Counted from the first letter of the stretch, positions 1 to 11,313 are shown. The stretch is 64,000 bases of DNA from Actinoplanes derwentensis (GCF_900104725.1 NZ_LT629758.1:9014001-9078000), one strand, 5' to 3'. Numbers and translations: made by a program. The notes: generated by a model from the letters alone, not told the origin.

Positions 1-2
1 CT

Positions 3-473
3 TCCATGACGACCCCGCGGTTGTACGCCGGGAGCACCGCCACCCTCGGGCACCTGACCCTGACCGGTGTCGCCGTGGACTGCGGCAACCCGCACCTGGT
101 CTGCGGCCTGCACGACGGTGTGGCGCTGTCCGCCCTCGACCTGGCCAAGGCCCCGCTGCACGACGCCGTGGCCTTCCCGCACGGGGTGAACGTCGAGTTC
201 GTCGAGCAGGCCGAGCCCCTGCACGGCCGGGACCAGCACGTCCGGATGCGGGTGCACGAGCGCGGTTCCGGCGAGACCCAGTCGTGCGGCACCGGCGCGC
301 TCGCGGTCGGCGCGGTGGCACTGCGCGACGCCGGCCTGACCACCGGCTCGGTCGCGGTGGACGTGCTCGGCGGCCGTCTGGTGGTGACCGCCGACGCCGA
401 CGGCGTCTGGTGGCTGGAGGGGCCGGCGGTGCTGGTCGCGGACGGCGAGGTCGACCCGGAGGCCGTGCTCTGA
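3..473 (+). CDS. dapF: Diaminopimelate epimerase, C-terminal part (5' cut by window edge)
   Basis: DapF interconverts LL- and meso-diaminopimelate in the cytoplasm for lysine and peptidoglycan synthesis. About 156 codons of the C-terminal half are visible, and the frame is open to the window edge, so the ATG at position 6 is internal. The family signatures are present: a GNPH segment and the ERGSGET...CGTGA block, which carries the second catalytic cysteine. The usual family length is about 275 residues, so roughly 40% is missing. Its TGA overlaps the ATG of the next gene by one base, which suggests translational coupling. The assignment is secure from the motifs. Confidence 0.95.
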   Translation, partial: SMTTPRLYAGSTATLGHLTLTGVAVDCGNPHLVCGLHDGVALSALDLAKAPLHDAVAFPHGVNVEFVEQAEPLHGRDQHVRMRVHERGSGETQSCGTGALAVGAVALRDAGLTTGSVAVDVLGGRLVVTADADGVWWLEGPAVLVADGEVDPEAVL

Positions 474-1195
474 TGACACACGTCGTCGCGCACCGGGGTT
501 ATCCCACGGTCGCTCCGGAGAACACCCTGCCCGCGTTCGCTGCCGCGTTGCGGGCCGGCGCCACGATCGTCGAGTTCGACGTCCGCTGCACCCGCGACGG
601 TGTGCCGGTGGTGATCCACGACCGGACGGTGGACCGGACCACCGACGGTTCCGGCCGGGTCTGGGACCTGACCGCCGCCGAGATCGCCCGCCTGGACGCC
701 GGATCCTGGTTCGGGCCCGGGTTCACCGGTCTGCGGGTGCCGACGCTTGTCGAGACGCTGGACCTGCTCGCCCCGGCGACCGCCGAACTGCTCGTCGAGA
801 TCAAGCCGCCGGCCACCCTGGACGAGGTGAAATCGATCATCGCCCAGCTCGGCGAGCGCGATCTGCTGGACCGTTCGGTGGTGCAGAGCTTCGACGCCGA
901 CGTGCTGCGCAAGGTCCGGGACGTGGCCCCCGAGGTCCGGCGCGGCCTGCTGCTCTTCCGGTTCGACGGGGAGACCGTCGAGATCGCCCGGGAGTTGGGC
1001 GTGACGTACTGCAACCCGCCGGTGGACGACGTGCTGAACGGGCCGGAGACGATGGCCGCGCTGACCGCGGCCGGGGTCGGCGTGATGCCGTGGACACCCA
1101 ACGACATGGCCCGCTGGCGTCCGCTGGTGGACGCGGGCGCGGCCGGGCTGATCACCGATCTGGTCGGTGAGCTGACCGGATGGGTGAACGCCTGA
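473..1195 (+). CDS. Glycerophosphodiester phosphodiesterase family protein (240 aa)
   Basis: This is a GDPD-family TIM-barrel enzyme that would hydrolyse glycerophosphodiesters to sn-glycerol 3-phosphate and an alcohol. The catalytic pattern is visible: H7-R8 in AHRGY, E34 and D36 in VEFDVR, and H49-D50 in VIHDR, followed by VEIK and a C-terminal TDLVGEL strand. There is no signal peptide, so it is probably cytoplasmic. The start is the ATG that overlaps the dapF stop (TGATG), because everything upstream in this frame is a dapF shadow. A strong hairpin follows directly. The substrate could be something other than a classic glycerophosphodiester. Confidence 0.9.
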   Translation: MTHVVAHRGYPTVAPENTLPAFAAALRAGATIVEFDVRCTRDGVPVVIHDRTVDRTTDGSGRVWDLTAAEIARLDAGSWFGPGFTGLRVPTLVETLDLLAPATAELLVEIKPPATLDEVKSIIAQLGERDLLDRSVVQSFDADVLRKVRDVAPEVRRGLLLFRFDGETVEIARELGVTYCNPPVDDVLNGPETMAALTAAGVGVMPWTPNDMARWRPLVDAGAAGLITDLVGELTGWVNA

Positions 1196-1229
1196 GCGGT
1201 ACGGGCGGGCGCTTGCCCACCCGTACCGC
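1196..1229. terminator. Bidirectional hairpin between converging GDPD and malic enzyme genes
   Basis: The arms at 1196-1210 and 1215-1229 pair over 15 positions with one mismatch around a GCTT loop. The hairpin sits exactly between the two converging stop codons, so it probably ends transcription from both sides. Confidence 0.8.
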
Positions 1230-1238
1230 CGCAAGGGC

Positions 1239-2699
1239 TTAGAAGGTCGTCTCCGGAGCCTTGTCCAGCTCGCTCTCCGGCAGCGCCGCCGGGTTGGCCG
1301 GGATCGGGCCACCCTTGACCACCGCGCGGATCGCCGCGGCCACCGCCGGGGTGACCCGCGGGTCGAAGACGCTCGGGACGATCACCGTGGGGTTGAGCTT
1401 GTCCTCGCCCACCACGTCGGCGATGGCGCGGGCCGCGGCGAGCGCCATCTCCTCGGTGAACTCCTCGGCGGCGGCGTCCAGCATGCCGCGGAAGACGCCG
1501 GGGAAGGCCAGCACGTTGTTGATCTGGTTGGGCTGGTCGGAGCGGCCGGTCGCGACGATCGCGGCGTGCTTGCGGGCCTCCCTCGGGTCGACCTCCGGGT
1601 CCGGGTTGGCCATCGCGAAGACGATCGACTTCTCGGCCATCCTGGCGATGTCGTCGCCGGTCAGCAGGTTCGGGGCGGAGACGCCGATGAAGACGTCCGC
1701 ACCGGCGATCGCGCCGGGCAGGTCACCGGAGTAGTTCTCCTTGTTGGTGTGGTCGGCCAGCCACTGCATCGACTCGTTCAGGTCGGGCATGCCACGGTGC
1801 AGGGCGCCCTTCCGGTCGTAGGCGATGATGTCGCCCACACCCTGCCGCATCAGCAGCTTCATGATCGCGGTGCCGGCCGCGCCCGCGCCGGAGACCACCA
1901 CCTTGACGTCCTGCATCTGCTTGCCGACCACCCGCAGCGCGTTGGTCAGCGCGGCCAGCACGCAGATCGCGGTGCCGTGCTGGTCGTCGTGGAAGACCGG
2001 GATGTCCAGCAGTTCCTTCAGCCGGGCCTCGATCTCGAAGCACCGCGGGGCGGCGATGTCCTCCAGGTTGATGCCGCCGTAGGCCGGCGCGATCGCCTTC
2101 ACGATCGCCACGATCTCGTCGGTGTCCTGGGTGTCCAGCACCACCGGCCAGGCGTCCACGCCGCCGAACCGTTTGAACAGGGCGGCCTTGCCCTCCATCA
2201 CCGGCATCGCGGCGGCCGGGCCGATGTTGCCCAGGCCCAGCACGGCCGAGCCGTCGCTGACCACGGCCACGGTGTTGCGCTTGATGGTGAGGCGCCGGGC
2301 GTCCGCCGGGTTCTCGGCGATCGCCATGCAGACCCGGGCCACACCCGGGGTGTACGCCCGGGACAGCTCGTCCCGGTTGCGCAGCGCGACCTTCGAACTG
2401 ACCTCGATCTTGCCGCCCAGGTGCAGCAGGAACGTCCGGTCGGAGACCTTGCGGACATCCACCCCGTCCTGTTCCTCGAGCTGCTTGACGACCTGGTCGG
2501 CGTGCGCGGCGTCAGCGGTGTCACAGGTGAGGTCGACCAGCACTCTGGTGGGGTCGGAGTCCACCACGTCCAGCGCCGTCACGATCGCTCCGGCCTCACC
2601 CACACAGGTGGTGAGCCGACCGATGGACGAGGCGTCCGCGGTTACGGCGATTCGGATCGTGATCGAGAATCCTGCGCTCGGCAGGCGGGTGGTCACCAC
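1239..2699 (-). CDS. NAD(P)-dependent malic enzyme with N-terminal ACT domain (486 aa)
   Basis: The enzyme oxidatively decarboxylates malate to pyruvate and CO2. An ACT-like regulatory domain fills about residues 10-85, followed by the malic domain with the catalytic Tyr in SRAYTPGVA, a Lys in MEGKAALF, and the metal ligands in NLEDIAAP and FHDDQHGT. The NAD-binding loop is [10 protein letters not shown]. An ATG further upstream (2738) opens the frame, but the GTG at 2699 is preferred because GGAGG lies 7 nt before it (2711-2707). A second GTG at 2696 is possible. The fused ACT domain implies amino acid control; the ligand cannot be read from the sequence. Confidence 0.93.
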   Translation of the reverse strand: MVTTRLPSAGFSITIRIAVTADASSIGRLTTCVGEAGAIVTALDVVDSDPTRVLVDLTCDTADAAHADQVVKQLEEQDGVDVRKVSDRTFLLHLGGKIEVSSKVALRNRDELSRAYTPGVARVCMAIAENPADARRLTIKRNTVAVVSDGSAVLGLGNIGPAAAMPVMEGKAALFKRFGGVDAWPVVLDTQDTDEIVAIVKAIAPAYGGINLEDIAAPRCFEIEARLKELLDIPVFHDDQHGTAICVLAALTNALRVVGKQMQDVKVVVSGAGAAGTAIMKLLMRQGVGDIIAYDRKGALHRGMPDLNESMQWLADHTNKENYSGDLPGAIAGADVFIGVSAPNLLTGDDIARMAEKSIVFAMANPDPEVDPREARKHAAIVATGRSDQPNQINNVLAFPGVFRGMLDAAAEEFTEEMALAAARAIADVVGEDKLNPTVIVPSVFDPRVTPAVAAAIRAVVKGGPIPANPAALPESELDKAPETTF

Positions 2700-2863
2700 G
2701 GTGGTCCCTCCGACGTTGGTGGGGTGAGTACTCCGCATTGTCGCCTGTCCGGAAATGCGGGGCCCGGGCCGGTGGTTACTGAAGGGTCACCATCACGCGG
2801 CGCGCATATGTGGATGCGCCTCCGAGCGGGACGTGCCACGATCGAAGGCGGAGGAGGTCACTT

Positions 2864-4273
2864 TTGCGAAACACTTACCAGACACCCGTCCTTGACGAGC
2901 TGGATCCCACCACCGGGGACCTGGAGCTCGAGGAGCGGCACTCGCTCAGGCGGGTGGCCGGTCTTTCCACCGAGCTGACCGACGTCACCGAGGTCGAGTA
3001 CCGACAGCTGCGACTCGAACGTGTCGTCCTGGTCGGCGTCTGGACCGAGGGCAGCGTGGAGGACGCCGACAACTCGCTCGCCGAGCTCGCCGCCCTCGCC
3101 GAGACCGCCGGTTCCCAGGTGCTCGAGGGCCTGATCCAGAGACGAAAACAACCCGACGCCGCCACCTTCATCGGCCGCGGCAAGGTCGACGAGGTGCGCG
3201 ACGTGGTCATCATGACCGGCGCGGACACGGTGATCTGTGACGGCGAGCTCTCTCCGTCGCAGCTCCGCAAGCTGGAGGAGCAGGTCAAGGTCAAGGTGGT
3301 CGACCGGACCGCGCTGATCCTCGACATCTTCGCCCAGCACGCCAAGAGCCGTGAGGGCAAGGCCCAGGTCGAGCTGGCCCAGCTCCAGTACATGTTGCCC
3401 CGGCTGCGCGGCTGGGGTGAGTCGCTGTCCCGTCAGGGTGGTGGCGCCGGTGGTTCGGGCGGCGGCGGTGTCGGCACCCGTGGTCCCGGTGAGACCAAGC
3501 TGGAGACCGACAAGCGCCGGATCAACATCCGGATCGCGAAACTGCGTCGCGAGATCAAGGCCATGAAGACGGCACGGGAGACCAAACGGTCCCGCCGGGC
3601 CGCCAGCGGCATCCCCGCCGTGGCCATCGCCGGTTACACCAACGCCGGCAAGTCCAGTCTGCTGAACCGGCTGACCCAGGCCGGCGTGCTGGTGGAGGAC
3701 GCACTGTTCGCCACCCTCGACCCGACCACCCGGCGCACCGCCGCGGAGGACGGGCGGGTCTTCACGCTCTCTGACACGGTCGGTTTCGTCCGGCACCTGC
3801 CGCACCACATCGTCGAGGCGTTCCGCTCGACGCTGGAGGAGGTGTCGCACGCCGATCTGCTGGTGCACGTGGTCGACGGCGCGCACCCGGACCCGGAGGG
3901 GCAGGTCACCGCGGTCCGCGAGGTCCTCAGCGAGGTGGGAGCGGACCAGCTCCCCGAACTGCTGGTGATCAACAAGCTGGACGCGGCCGACGAGGAGACG
4001 GTGCTCCGCCTGAAGCGGGCCTGGCCGGACGCGATCTTCGTGTCCGCGCGGTCCGGCGCCGGCATCCCCGAACTGCATCAGGCCATCGCCGACCGGCTGC
4101 CACGTCCGGCGGTCGAGTTGCGGGTCCTGATTCCGTACGACCGGGGGGACCTGGTCGCCCGGGTGCACCGGTCCGGTCAGGTGCTCCAGTCCCGTCACCT
4201 GGACGACGGCACGGAGCTTCTGGCGCGCGTCGACGAAGAGCTGGCCGCCGATCTCTCCGTCCATCGGTGTTGA
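2864..4273 (+). CDS. hflX: Ribosome-associated GTPase HflX (469 aa)
   Basis: HflX binds the 50S subunit and splits or rescues stalled ribosomes under stress. The HflX N-domain (VWTEGSVEDADNSL ... FIGRGKVDE) is followed by a glycine-rich linker (GGGAGGSGGGG), the KRRINIRIAKL helix and the GTPase domain: G1 AGYTNAGKSS near residue 256, G3 DTVGF near 304 and G4 NKLD near 369. Translation is placed at the TTG at 2864 because GGAGG (2853-2857) lies 6 nt upstream; the residues before it do not resemble the family. It is transcribed divergently from malic enzyme and holds the same place as hflX near dapF in mycobacteria. Confidence 0.95.
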   Translation: MRNTYQTPVLDELDPTTGDLELEERHSLRRVAGLSTELTDVTEVEYRQLRLERVVLVGVWTEGSVEDADNSLAELAALAETAGSQVLEGLIQRRKQPDAATFIGRGKVDEVRDVVIMTGADTVICDGELSPSQLRKLEEQVKVKVVDRTALILDIFAQHAKSREGKAQVELAQLQYMLPRLRGWGESLSRQGGGAGGSGGGGVGTRGPGETKLETDKRRINIRIAKLRREIKAMKTARETKRSRRAASGIPAVAIAGYTNAGKSSLLNRLTQAGVLVEDALFATLDPTTRRTAAEDGRVFTLSDTVGFVRHLPHHIVEAFRSTLEEVSHADLLVHVVDGAHPDPEGQVTAVREVLSEVGADQLPELLVINKLDAADEETVLRLKRAWPDAIFVSARSGAGIPELHQAIADRLPRPAVELRVLIPYDRGDLVARVHRSGQVLQSRHLDDGTELLARVDEELAADLSVHRC

Positions 4274-4366
4274 CGAAGAGAAAACAATTCGGATTTCACG
4301 GACTGTCCGGTCATCGTTGATCCACACGTAATACCGGGAGGGGACGCCGCGTGCGACACTGTGCGG

Positions 4367-6172
4367 ATGCGGCGTCTCGTGTTCCCGACCATCGTGACCC
4401 TGGGTCTGATTCTGGTCGGATCCTCCAGCGCGTTGGCCGACGATCCGACGCCGGCACCCACCGTGAGCGCGAAATCGACGCCCGGTAAGAAGCTCTGCAA
4501 GATCGCCGACAAGGAGATGAACGAACTCTCCGGCCTCGCGGCGCTCAAGAACGGCTTCGCCACCGTCAACGACGGTAAAGAGGACAACAGCAACGCGAAG
4601 ATCTACTTCCTCAACCGGGACTGCAAGAAGGTTGACGAGAAGAGCTTCAGCGGCACCGGTCCGGCGGATCCGGAGGACATCGTCCTCTCCCCGGACGGCA
4701 AGACGCTCTGGATCGCCGACATCGGCGACAACGGCGTCCGGAAATCACCGCCGTCCACCCGCCCGACTGTCGCGCTGTGGAGCATGCCGGCCGACGGCTC
4801 GGAGAAACCGGTCATCCACCGGCTCAGCTACCCGTCCGGCGACAAGCACGACGCCGAGGCCCTGATCTTCGACGGTGACGGCACGCCGCTCATCGTGACC
4901 AAGGAGATCGGTGCGGACGCCGGCATCTACAAGCCGACCGGCGCACTGAAGCCGAACTCCAAGGCCGGCGTGCCGATGGAGAAGGTCGGCTCCCTCAAGC
5001 TCTCGGCCACCGAGACGGCCGGCAACCCGATCGCCCGGATCGGCAACAAGACCATCACCGGTGGCGCGGTCACCCAGGGCGCGACGAAGGTGGTGCTCCG
5101 CACCTACACCGACGCGCTCGAATGGGACGTGACCAACGGTGACGTGCTCGGCGCGCTGAAGAAGACGCCGCGCACGACCGGCCTGCCCAACGAGCCGCTC
5201 GGCGAATCGATCGCCTACAGCACCGACGGCAAGCTCTTCTACACCGTCTCCGACATGAGCGGCGACACCGAGACCGCGAACCACATCCGGGAGTACACGC
5301 CGGCCACCACGATCGCGCAGAAGTCGGAGAAGTCCGCTTCCACCGACACCGGGACCGCCTGGTACCTGGACCCCGACAAGCTGGCCTACGCGGTCGGTGG
5401 TGTCGGCCTGTTCGGTCTGCTGCTGGTCGCCGCCGGTGTCTTCGGCATCGTGCGGTTCCGGAAATCGCCGCAGCCCTCGGCCGCTCTGATGTCCGACAGC
5501 CACCCCTCCGGCGGGATCAACACCGGCGACCCGGAGACCGAGCTGATCGGCGTCGGCGGGGCGCCGCAGCGCGGACCCTCCTACTCCGGCCGGCCCGGTG
5601 GTGGCGGTGGCCCGGTCTACGGCGCGAAGTCCGGCCCGCCGGCCGGTGGCCAGCGTGGCAACGGCCCGGTGTACGGCAACCAGGGCGGCGGTGCTCAGGC
5701 CGGTGGCGCTCCGGGTGGCCAGGGCGGTCGTCCCGGCGGTCAGCCGCCGCGTGGCCCGCAGCAGCCGCCCGCACGTGGCCCGCAGCAGCAGGGCCAGCGC
5801 AACCCGCAGCAGCCGCCGCGTGGCCCGCAGCCGCCTCAGCGCGGCGGTGCTCCGCAGCCGCCCGCCCGTGGCCCGCAGCCGCCCGCCCGTGGTCCCCAGC
5901 AGCAGCCGCCGCGTGCTCCGCAGCCGCCGCGTGGCCCGCAGCAGCAGCAGCCCGGCCGTGGCCCGCAGCAGCAGCCGCCGCGTGGTCCCCAGCAGGGTGG
6001 CCCGCCGCGTAACCCGCAGCAGCCCCCGCGCGGTCCGCAGCAGTCCGGCGGCCGTGGACCGCAGCAGGGTCCGCCGCCCGGTGGCCGTGGTGGCAACGGT
6101 CAGGGCCCGCCGCGTGGCCCGCAGCCCGGCGGTGGCGTCTACGGCGGAGGCCCCGGCCCCACCGGGCGCTGA
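4367..6172 (+). CDS. Secreted, membrane-anchored beta-propeller-like protein with Pro/Gln/Arg/Gly-rich tail (601 aa)
   Basis: The protein has a signal peptide (about residues 1-25, ending SSALA-DD), then about 310 residues with SMP-30/esterase-like motifs such as VLSPDGKTLWIADIGDNG, DAEALIFDGDG and SIAYSTDGKLFYTVSD. One transmembrane helix follows (about 341-365), then a tail of about 200 residues dominated by RGPQQ, PPRGPQ and ARGPQ repeats. The predicted topology is an outside propeller with a cytoplasmic basic repetitive tail, since the helix is followed by RFRK. A GTG two codons upstream (4361) is an alternative start, and no strong ribosome site is seen for either. The function is unknown; the tail could bind nucleic acid, protein or cell wall. 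Confidence 0.8.
   Translation: MRRLVFPTIVTLGLILVGSSSALADDPTPAPTVSAKSTPGKKLCKIADKEMNELSGLAALKNGFATVNDGKEDNSNAKIYFLNRDCKKVDEKSFSGTGPADPEDIVLSPDGKTLWIADIGDNGVRKSPPSTRPTVALWSMPADGSEKPVIHRLSYPSGDKHDAEALIFDGDGTPLIVTKEIGADAGIYKPTGALKPNSKAGVPMEKVGSLKLSATETAGNPIARIGNKTITGGAVTQGATKVVLRTYTDALEWDVTNGDVLGALKKTPRTTGLPNEPLGESIAYSTDGKLFYTVSDMSGDTETANHIREYTPATTIAQKSEKSASTDTGTAWYLDPDKLAYAVGGVGLFGLLLVAAGVFGIVRFRKSPQPSAALMSDSHPSGGINTGDPETELIGVGGAPQRGPSYSGRPGGGGGPVYGAKSGPPAGGQRGNGPVYGNQGGGAQAGGAPGGQGGRPGGQPPRGPQQPPARGPQQQGQRNPQQPPRGPQPPQRGGAPQPPARGPQPPARGPQQQPPRAPQPPRGPQQQQPGRGPQQQPPRGPQQGGPPRNPQQPPRGPQQSGGRGPQQGPPPGGRGGNGQGPPRGPQPGGGVYGGGPGPTGR
5560..6170 (+). repeat. In-frame degenerate repeats coding the RGPQQ-rich tail
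   Basis: The DNA is built of short imperfect units of the CGTGGCCCGCAGCAG type, varying between PPRGPQQ, ARGPQP and GGRGPQQ. The third positions vary little, which fits recent slippage expansion. The antisense frames are open through this tract and are shadows. Confidence 0.85.
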
Positions 6173-6246
6173 TCCGGACGGCTCCTCGTGAGCCGGCTGT
6201 TCGCGGCGCGCGAGCTTGTTCGACGTACCGACGCAAGGTTTTGATC

Positions 6247-6273
6247 GGCCGGTTCCGAGTTGCGGAACCGGCC
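6247..6273. terminator. Bidirectional terminator between the propeller gene and lexA
   Basis: GGCCGGTTCCG (6247-6257) pairs perfectly with CGGAACCGGCC (6263-6273) around a 5-nt loop. It lies between two converging genes. Confidence 0.85.
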
Positions 6274-6299
6274 GTCTTGCATCCGGGGGTTTGTCCTGG

Positions 6300-7079
6300 T
6301 CAGACTCGGCGGAGCACCGCCACCACGCGGCCCATGATGGTGGCGTCGTCGCCGGGGATCGGGTCGAAGGCGGGGTTGGCCGGCATCAGCCAGACGTGCC
6401 CGTCGCGCTGGCGGTAGCTCTTCACCGTCGCCTCACCGTCGATCATCGCGGCCACTATGTCGCCCGCCTCGGCGTTGGGCTGCTGGCGCACGACCACCCA
6501 GTCGCCGTTGCAGATCGCCGCGTCGATCATCGAGTCGCCCTTGACCTCGAGCATGAAGACGTCGCCCTCGCCGACCAGCTCGCGCGGCAGCGGGAAGAAC
6601 TCCTCGATCGACTGCTCGGCCAGGATCGGGCCACCGGCGGCGATCCGGCCGAGGAGCGGCACGTAGGCCGGCTGGGGCCGGGCCGCCCGCAGCGTCTCGT
6701 CGTCGACCATCTCGCTGGGGCCGCGAACGTCCACCGCGCGCGGCCGGTTCGGGTCGCGCCGCAGGTAGCCCTTGGTCTCCAGGGCCTTCAGCTGGTAGGC
6801 CACGCTGGACGGGGAGACCAGGCCGACCGCCTCGCCGATCTCGCGCACGCTGGGCGGGTAACCGTACTTCTCCACCCAGGTCCGGATGAACTCGAGGATC
6901 CGCCGCTGACGGGCGGTGAGGTCGGTGGCGACCACCTCCGGGACGTTACCGACCGGGGTGACCGAACGTAATTGCGGCGGCTCGCCAGCGCGGGACCGGC
7001 TCGCGCCGGTGGTGCGTCGGCGGGCGGTCTCGGGCTTCCTGATCTGATGCTGCTGGCTCGTCCGGTCGTCGGTCGACAC
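6300..7079 (-). CDS. lexA: SOS repressor LexA (259 aa)
   Basis: LexA represses DNA-damage genes and self-cleaves when stimulated by RecA filaments. A winged-helix DNA-binding domain (about residues 52-115, [15 protein letters not shown]) is followed by the S24 peptidase domain. The cleavage bond A148-G149 lies in GRIAAGGP, the catalytic Ser183 in GDSMID and the catalytic Lys220 in ATVKSY. The GTG at 7079 is chosen because GGAGG lies 6 nt upstream; the frame extends to 7211 but that part has no family match. The roughly 50-residue basic N-terminal extension before the HTH is common in actinobacteria. An SOS-like operator overlaps its promoter. Confidence 0.97.
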   Translation of the reverse strand: MSTDDRTSQQHQIRKPETARRRTTGASRSRAGEPPQLRSVTPVGNVPEVVATDLTARQRRILEFIRTWVEKYGYPPSVREIGEAVGLVSPSSVAYQLKALETKGYLRRDPNRPRAVDVRGPSEMVDDETLRAARPQPAYVPLLGRIAAGGPILAEQSIEEFFPLPRELVGEGDVFMLEVKGDSMIDAAICNGDWVVVRQQPNAEAGDIVAAMIDGEATVKSYRQRDGHVWLMPANPAFDPIPGDDATIMGRVVAVLRRV

Positions 7080-7182
7080 GTCCGCCCTCCCTGTCGGCCA
7101 GTGCCTGGTCGGCACGTGGTGCGTCGCGGAGCCGGGCGGCGCCGTGGGGATGGCGACCGCCGGCTGACCCCTCTTCACGGAA

Positions 7183-7223
7183 AACCTAGTGTGCAGGTCC
7201 GACATATTCAAACATCTGTACGA
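7183..7223 (-). promoter_or_regulatory. lexA promoter with overlapping SOS-like box
   Basis: On the minus strand, TTGAAT (7211-7206) and TAGGTT (7188-7183) are separated by 17 nt. The sequence TCAAAC-ATCT-GTACGA (7208-7223) matches the actinobacterial SOS consensus TCGAAC-N4-GTTCGA at 10 of 12 positions and covers the -35 element, which fits autorepression. This is a prediction from sequence. Confidence 0.6.
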
Positions 7224-7299
7224 GATTTCCCCGGCGTGTCGCTCCGAAAGACTCGACTTCCGTACCTGTGTTCTGATAGACCGTCGTACGGGCGTTCTA

Positions 7300-7315
7300 T
7301 CGAACGTGTGTCCGA
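7300..7315 (+). promoter_or_regulatory. Near-perfect SOS box (LexA operator)
   Basis: TCGAAC-GTGT-GTCCGA matches TCGAAC-N4-GTTCGA with one mismatch. It ends 12 nt before the ATG of the small membrane protein at 7328 and abuts a weak -10 (TTCTAT, 7295-7300), so it should control that gene. Confidence 0.8.
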
Positions 7316-7327
7316 AAGGGGTTAGTC

Positions 7328-7465
7328 ATGACTGTCAGTGGTGCTCGACACGCGGAGCCCTCGTTGCGGCTCACCCGCCGTGGCCGGATCGTGCTTCTGG
7401 GTCTCTTTCTCATGACGTCCGTCATGGCCAGTGTCATCCTCTTCACGACCGCCTCCCAGGGCTGA
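7328..7465 (+). CDS. Small single-pass membrane protein under SOS control, possible ChiZ/DivS remnant (45 aa)
   Basis: The ORF encodes a short basic N-terminus (RLTRRGR) and one hydrophobic helix (IVLLGLFLMTSVMASVILF), then stops after TTASQG. AGGGG lies 7 nt before the ATG and an SOS box lies just upstream. The gene is divergent from lexA, exactly where mycobacteria carry Rv2719c (ChiZ, SOS-induced, one TM helix plus LysM) and corynebacteria carry divS. No LysM domain can be read after the stop in any frame. It may be a minimal SOS cell-division inhibitor or a truncated ChiZ. The assignment rests on position, operator and topology, not on sequence similarity. Confidence 0.6.
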   Translation: MTVSGARHAEPSLRLTRRGRIVLLGLFLMTSVMASVILFTTASQG

Positions 7466-7640
7466 TCCGCCGCCCGGATTTGATCTCCGCAGAGTGCTCT
7501 GCCCGATTCTCCGGCGCGTCGTGTCACGTGATCCGGCCGCACCGCGTGATCGTGACATCACCGCTGGTGGTGAGGTGGAAAATACGGCGCGTCGGCATGC
7601 TGGTGAACTTGCATCGGCGTCCGCCGAGGCCTAGCGTCTA

Positions 7641-7656
7641 CCCCAACATCTAGTGG
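7641..7656 (+). promoter_or_regulatory. Candidate NrdR box
   Basis: CCCCAACATCTAGTGG matches the NrdR consensus ACACWATATATWGTGT at about 11 of 16 positions and is partly palindromic. It lies upstream of nrdR-nrdJ, where NrdR would autorepress. A single box is visible, although NrdR usually uses two. Confidence 0.5.
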
Positions 7657-7671
7657 TCACACGGATGTAAG

Positions 7672-7722
7672 TCATCCACAGGTTGGGTTTCCTTCTACCT
7701 GGTTATCCACATGTCATCCACA
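7672..7722 (+). promoter_or_regulatory. Three DnaA-box-like 9-mers in one orientation
   Basis: TCATCCACA (7672-7680), TTATCCACA (7703-7711, identical to the strongest E. coli DnaA box) and TCATCCACA (7714-7722) lie within 51 bp upstream of nrdR. They could bind DnaA and couple nucleotide reduction to replication initiation, as reported for E. coli nrdAB. Confidence 0.5.
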
Positions 7723-7805
7723 GCGCAGCCGATCGTTTCGACGATGGTTCCGCTGCGTTTTGCCATGCCCGGAGCTGGTCGAGAAGGTGCCGGAGGGAGA
7801 TTCGC

Positions 7806-8324
7806 GTGCGCTGCCCGTACTGTCGCCATGCCGATTCACGCGTGGTCGACTCACGTGAGGCCGACGACGGTCAGCTGATCCGTCGCCGCCGTTCGTGCAC
7901 CGAGTGCGGCAAGCGGTTCACCACCGTCGAGGAGGCCGTCCTCGCGGTGGTCAAGCGCAGCGGTGTCACCGAGCCCTTCAGCCGAACCAAGATCATGAGT
8001 GGCGTTCGCAAGGCCTGCCAGGGCCGGCCCGTCGACGAGGACTCGATCGCTGTGCTCGCGCAGCGGGTCGAGGAGGCTGTCCGGGCCCGTGGCGCCGCCG
8101 AGATCCCCAGCCACGACGTGGGACTGGCGATCCTCACCCCTCTGCGTGAGCTGGATCAGGTGGCTTACCTCCGGTTCGCCAGCGTGTACAAGTCGTTCGA
8201 CTCTCTCGACGAATTCGAGAAGGAGATCGCCGCGCTGCGCGACGCCGCCCCCGTCCGGGAAACCGGGACGCGACACCCCGTCGCGCCACGGTCCGGGGGA
8301 CGCGCACCCAAGCTCAACGGCTGA
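7806..8324 (+). CDS. nrdR: Transcriptional repressor NrdR (172 aa)
   Basis: NrdR senses ATP/dATP through an ATP-cone and represses ribonucleotide reductase genes. A zinc ribbon is formed by C3, C6, C31 and C34 (RCPYC ... CTECG), followed by an ATP-cone at about residues 49-139 ([16 protein letters not shown] ... SVYKSF). The GTG at 7806 is chosen because GGAGG (7792-7796) precedes it and because the family begins with M/V-RCPYC. The frame is open further upstream, but that stretch is the regulatory region. It is followed after 70 nt by nrdJ, its expected target, and they are probably co-transcribed. Confidence 0.97.
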   Translation: MRCPYCRHADSRVVDSREADDGQLIRRRRSCTECGKRFTTVEEAVLAVVKRSGVTEPFSRTKIMSGVRKACQGRPVDEDSIAVLAQRVEEAVRARGAAEIPSHDVGLAILTPLRELDQVAYLRFASVYKSFDSLDEFEKEIAALRDAAPVRETGTRHPVAPRSGGRAPKLNG

Positions 8325-8394
8325 GCTGGCCTCAGCCCTGGGCACTTCTTACCGACACATCTGTTGCGGTACCTACGAGGGGGAGCACATCCAT

Positions 8395-11271
<2,877 letters not shown>

Positions 11272-11281
11272 CACGAGTCGA

Positions 11282-11313
11282 CGCCCGGTTCCGTACCTGT
11301 GCGGAACCGGGCG
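11282..11313 (+). terminator. Rho-independent terminator of nrdR-nrdJ
   Basis: CGCCCGGTTCCG (11282-11293) pairs perfectly with CGGAACCGGGCG (11302-11313) around an 8-nt loop, followed by TTTGTCGTTTCTT. Confidence 0.9.

Larger units (their letters stand above)
7466..7805. other. Intergenic region carrying nrdR-nrdJ control elements
   Basis: No convincing coding region is present in these 340 bases. The right half holds an NrdR-like palindrome and three DnaA-box-like 9-mers (listed separately). The left half, downstream of the small SOS gene, shows no clear hairpin terminator. Confidence 0.6.

Noticed and set aside
7672..7722. A replication origin near nrdR because of DnaA-like boxes
   Set aside because: Only three boxes are present, there is no AT-rich unwinding region, and no dnaA, dnaN or gyrB is nearby. 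Promoter control is more plausible.
7466..7805. Adenosylcobalamin riboswitch upstream of nrdR-nrdJ
   Set aside because: No B12-box sequence could be recognised. The region instead shows protein-site-like repeats.
7999..8394. N-terminal extension of nrdJ by 132 residues through nrdR
   Set aside because: The extension overlaps nrdR in another frame and does not resemble ribonucleotide reductase; the ATG at 8395 has its own ribosome site.
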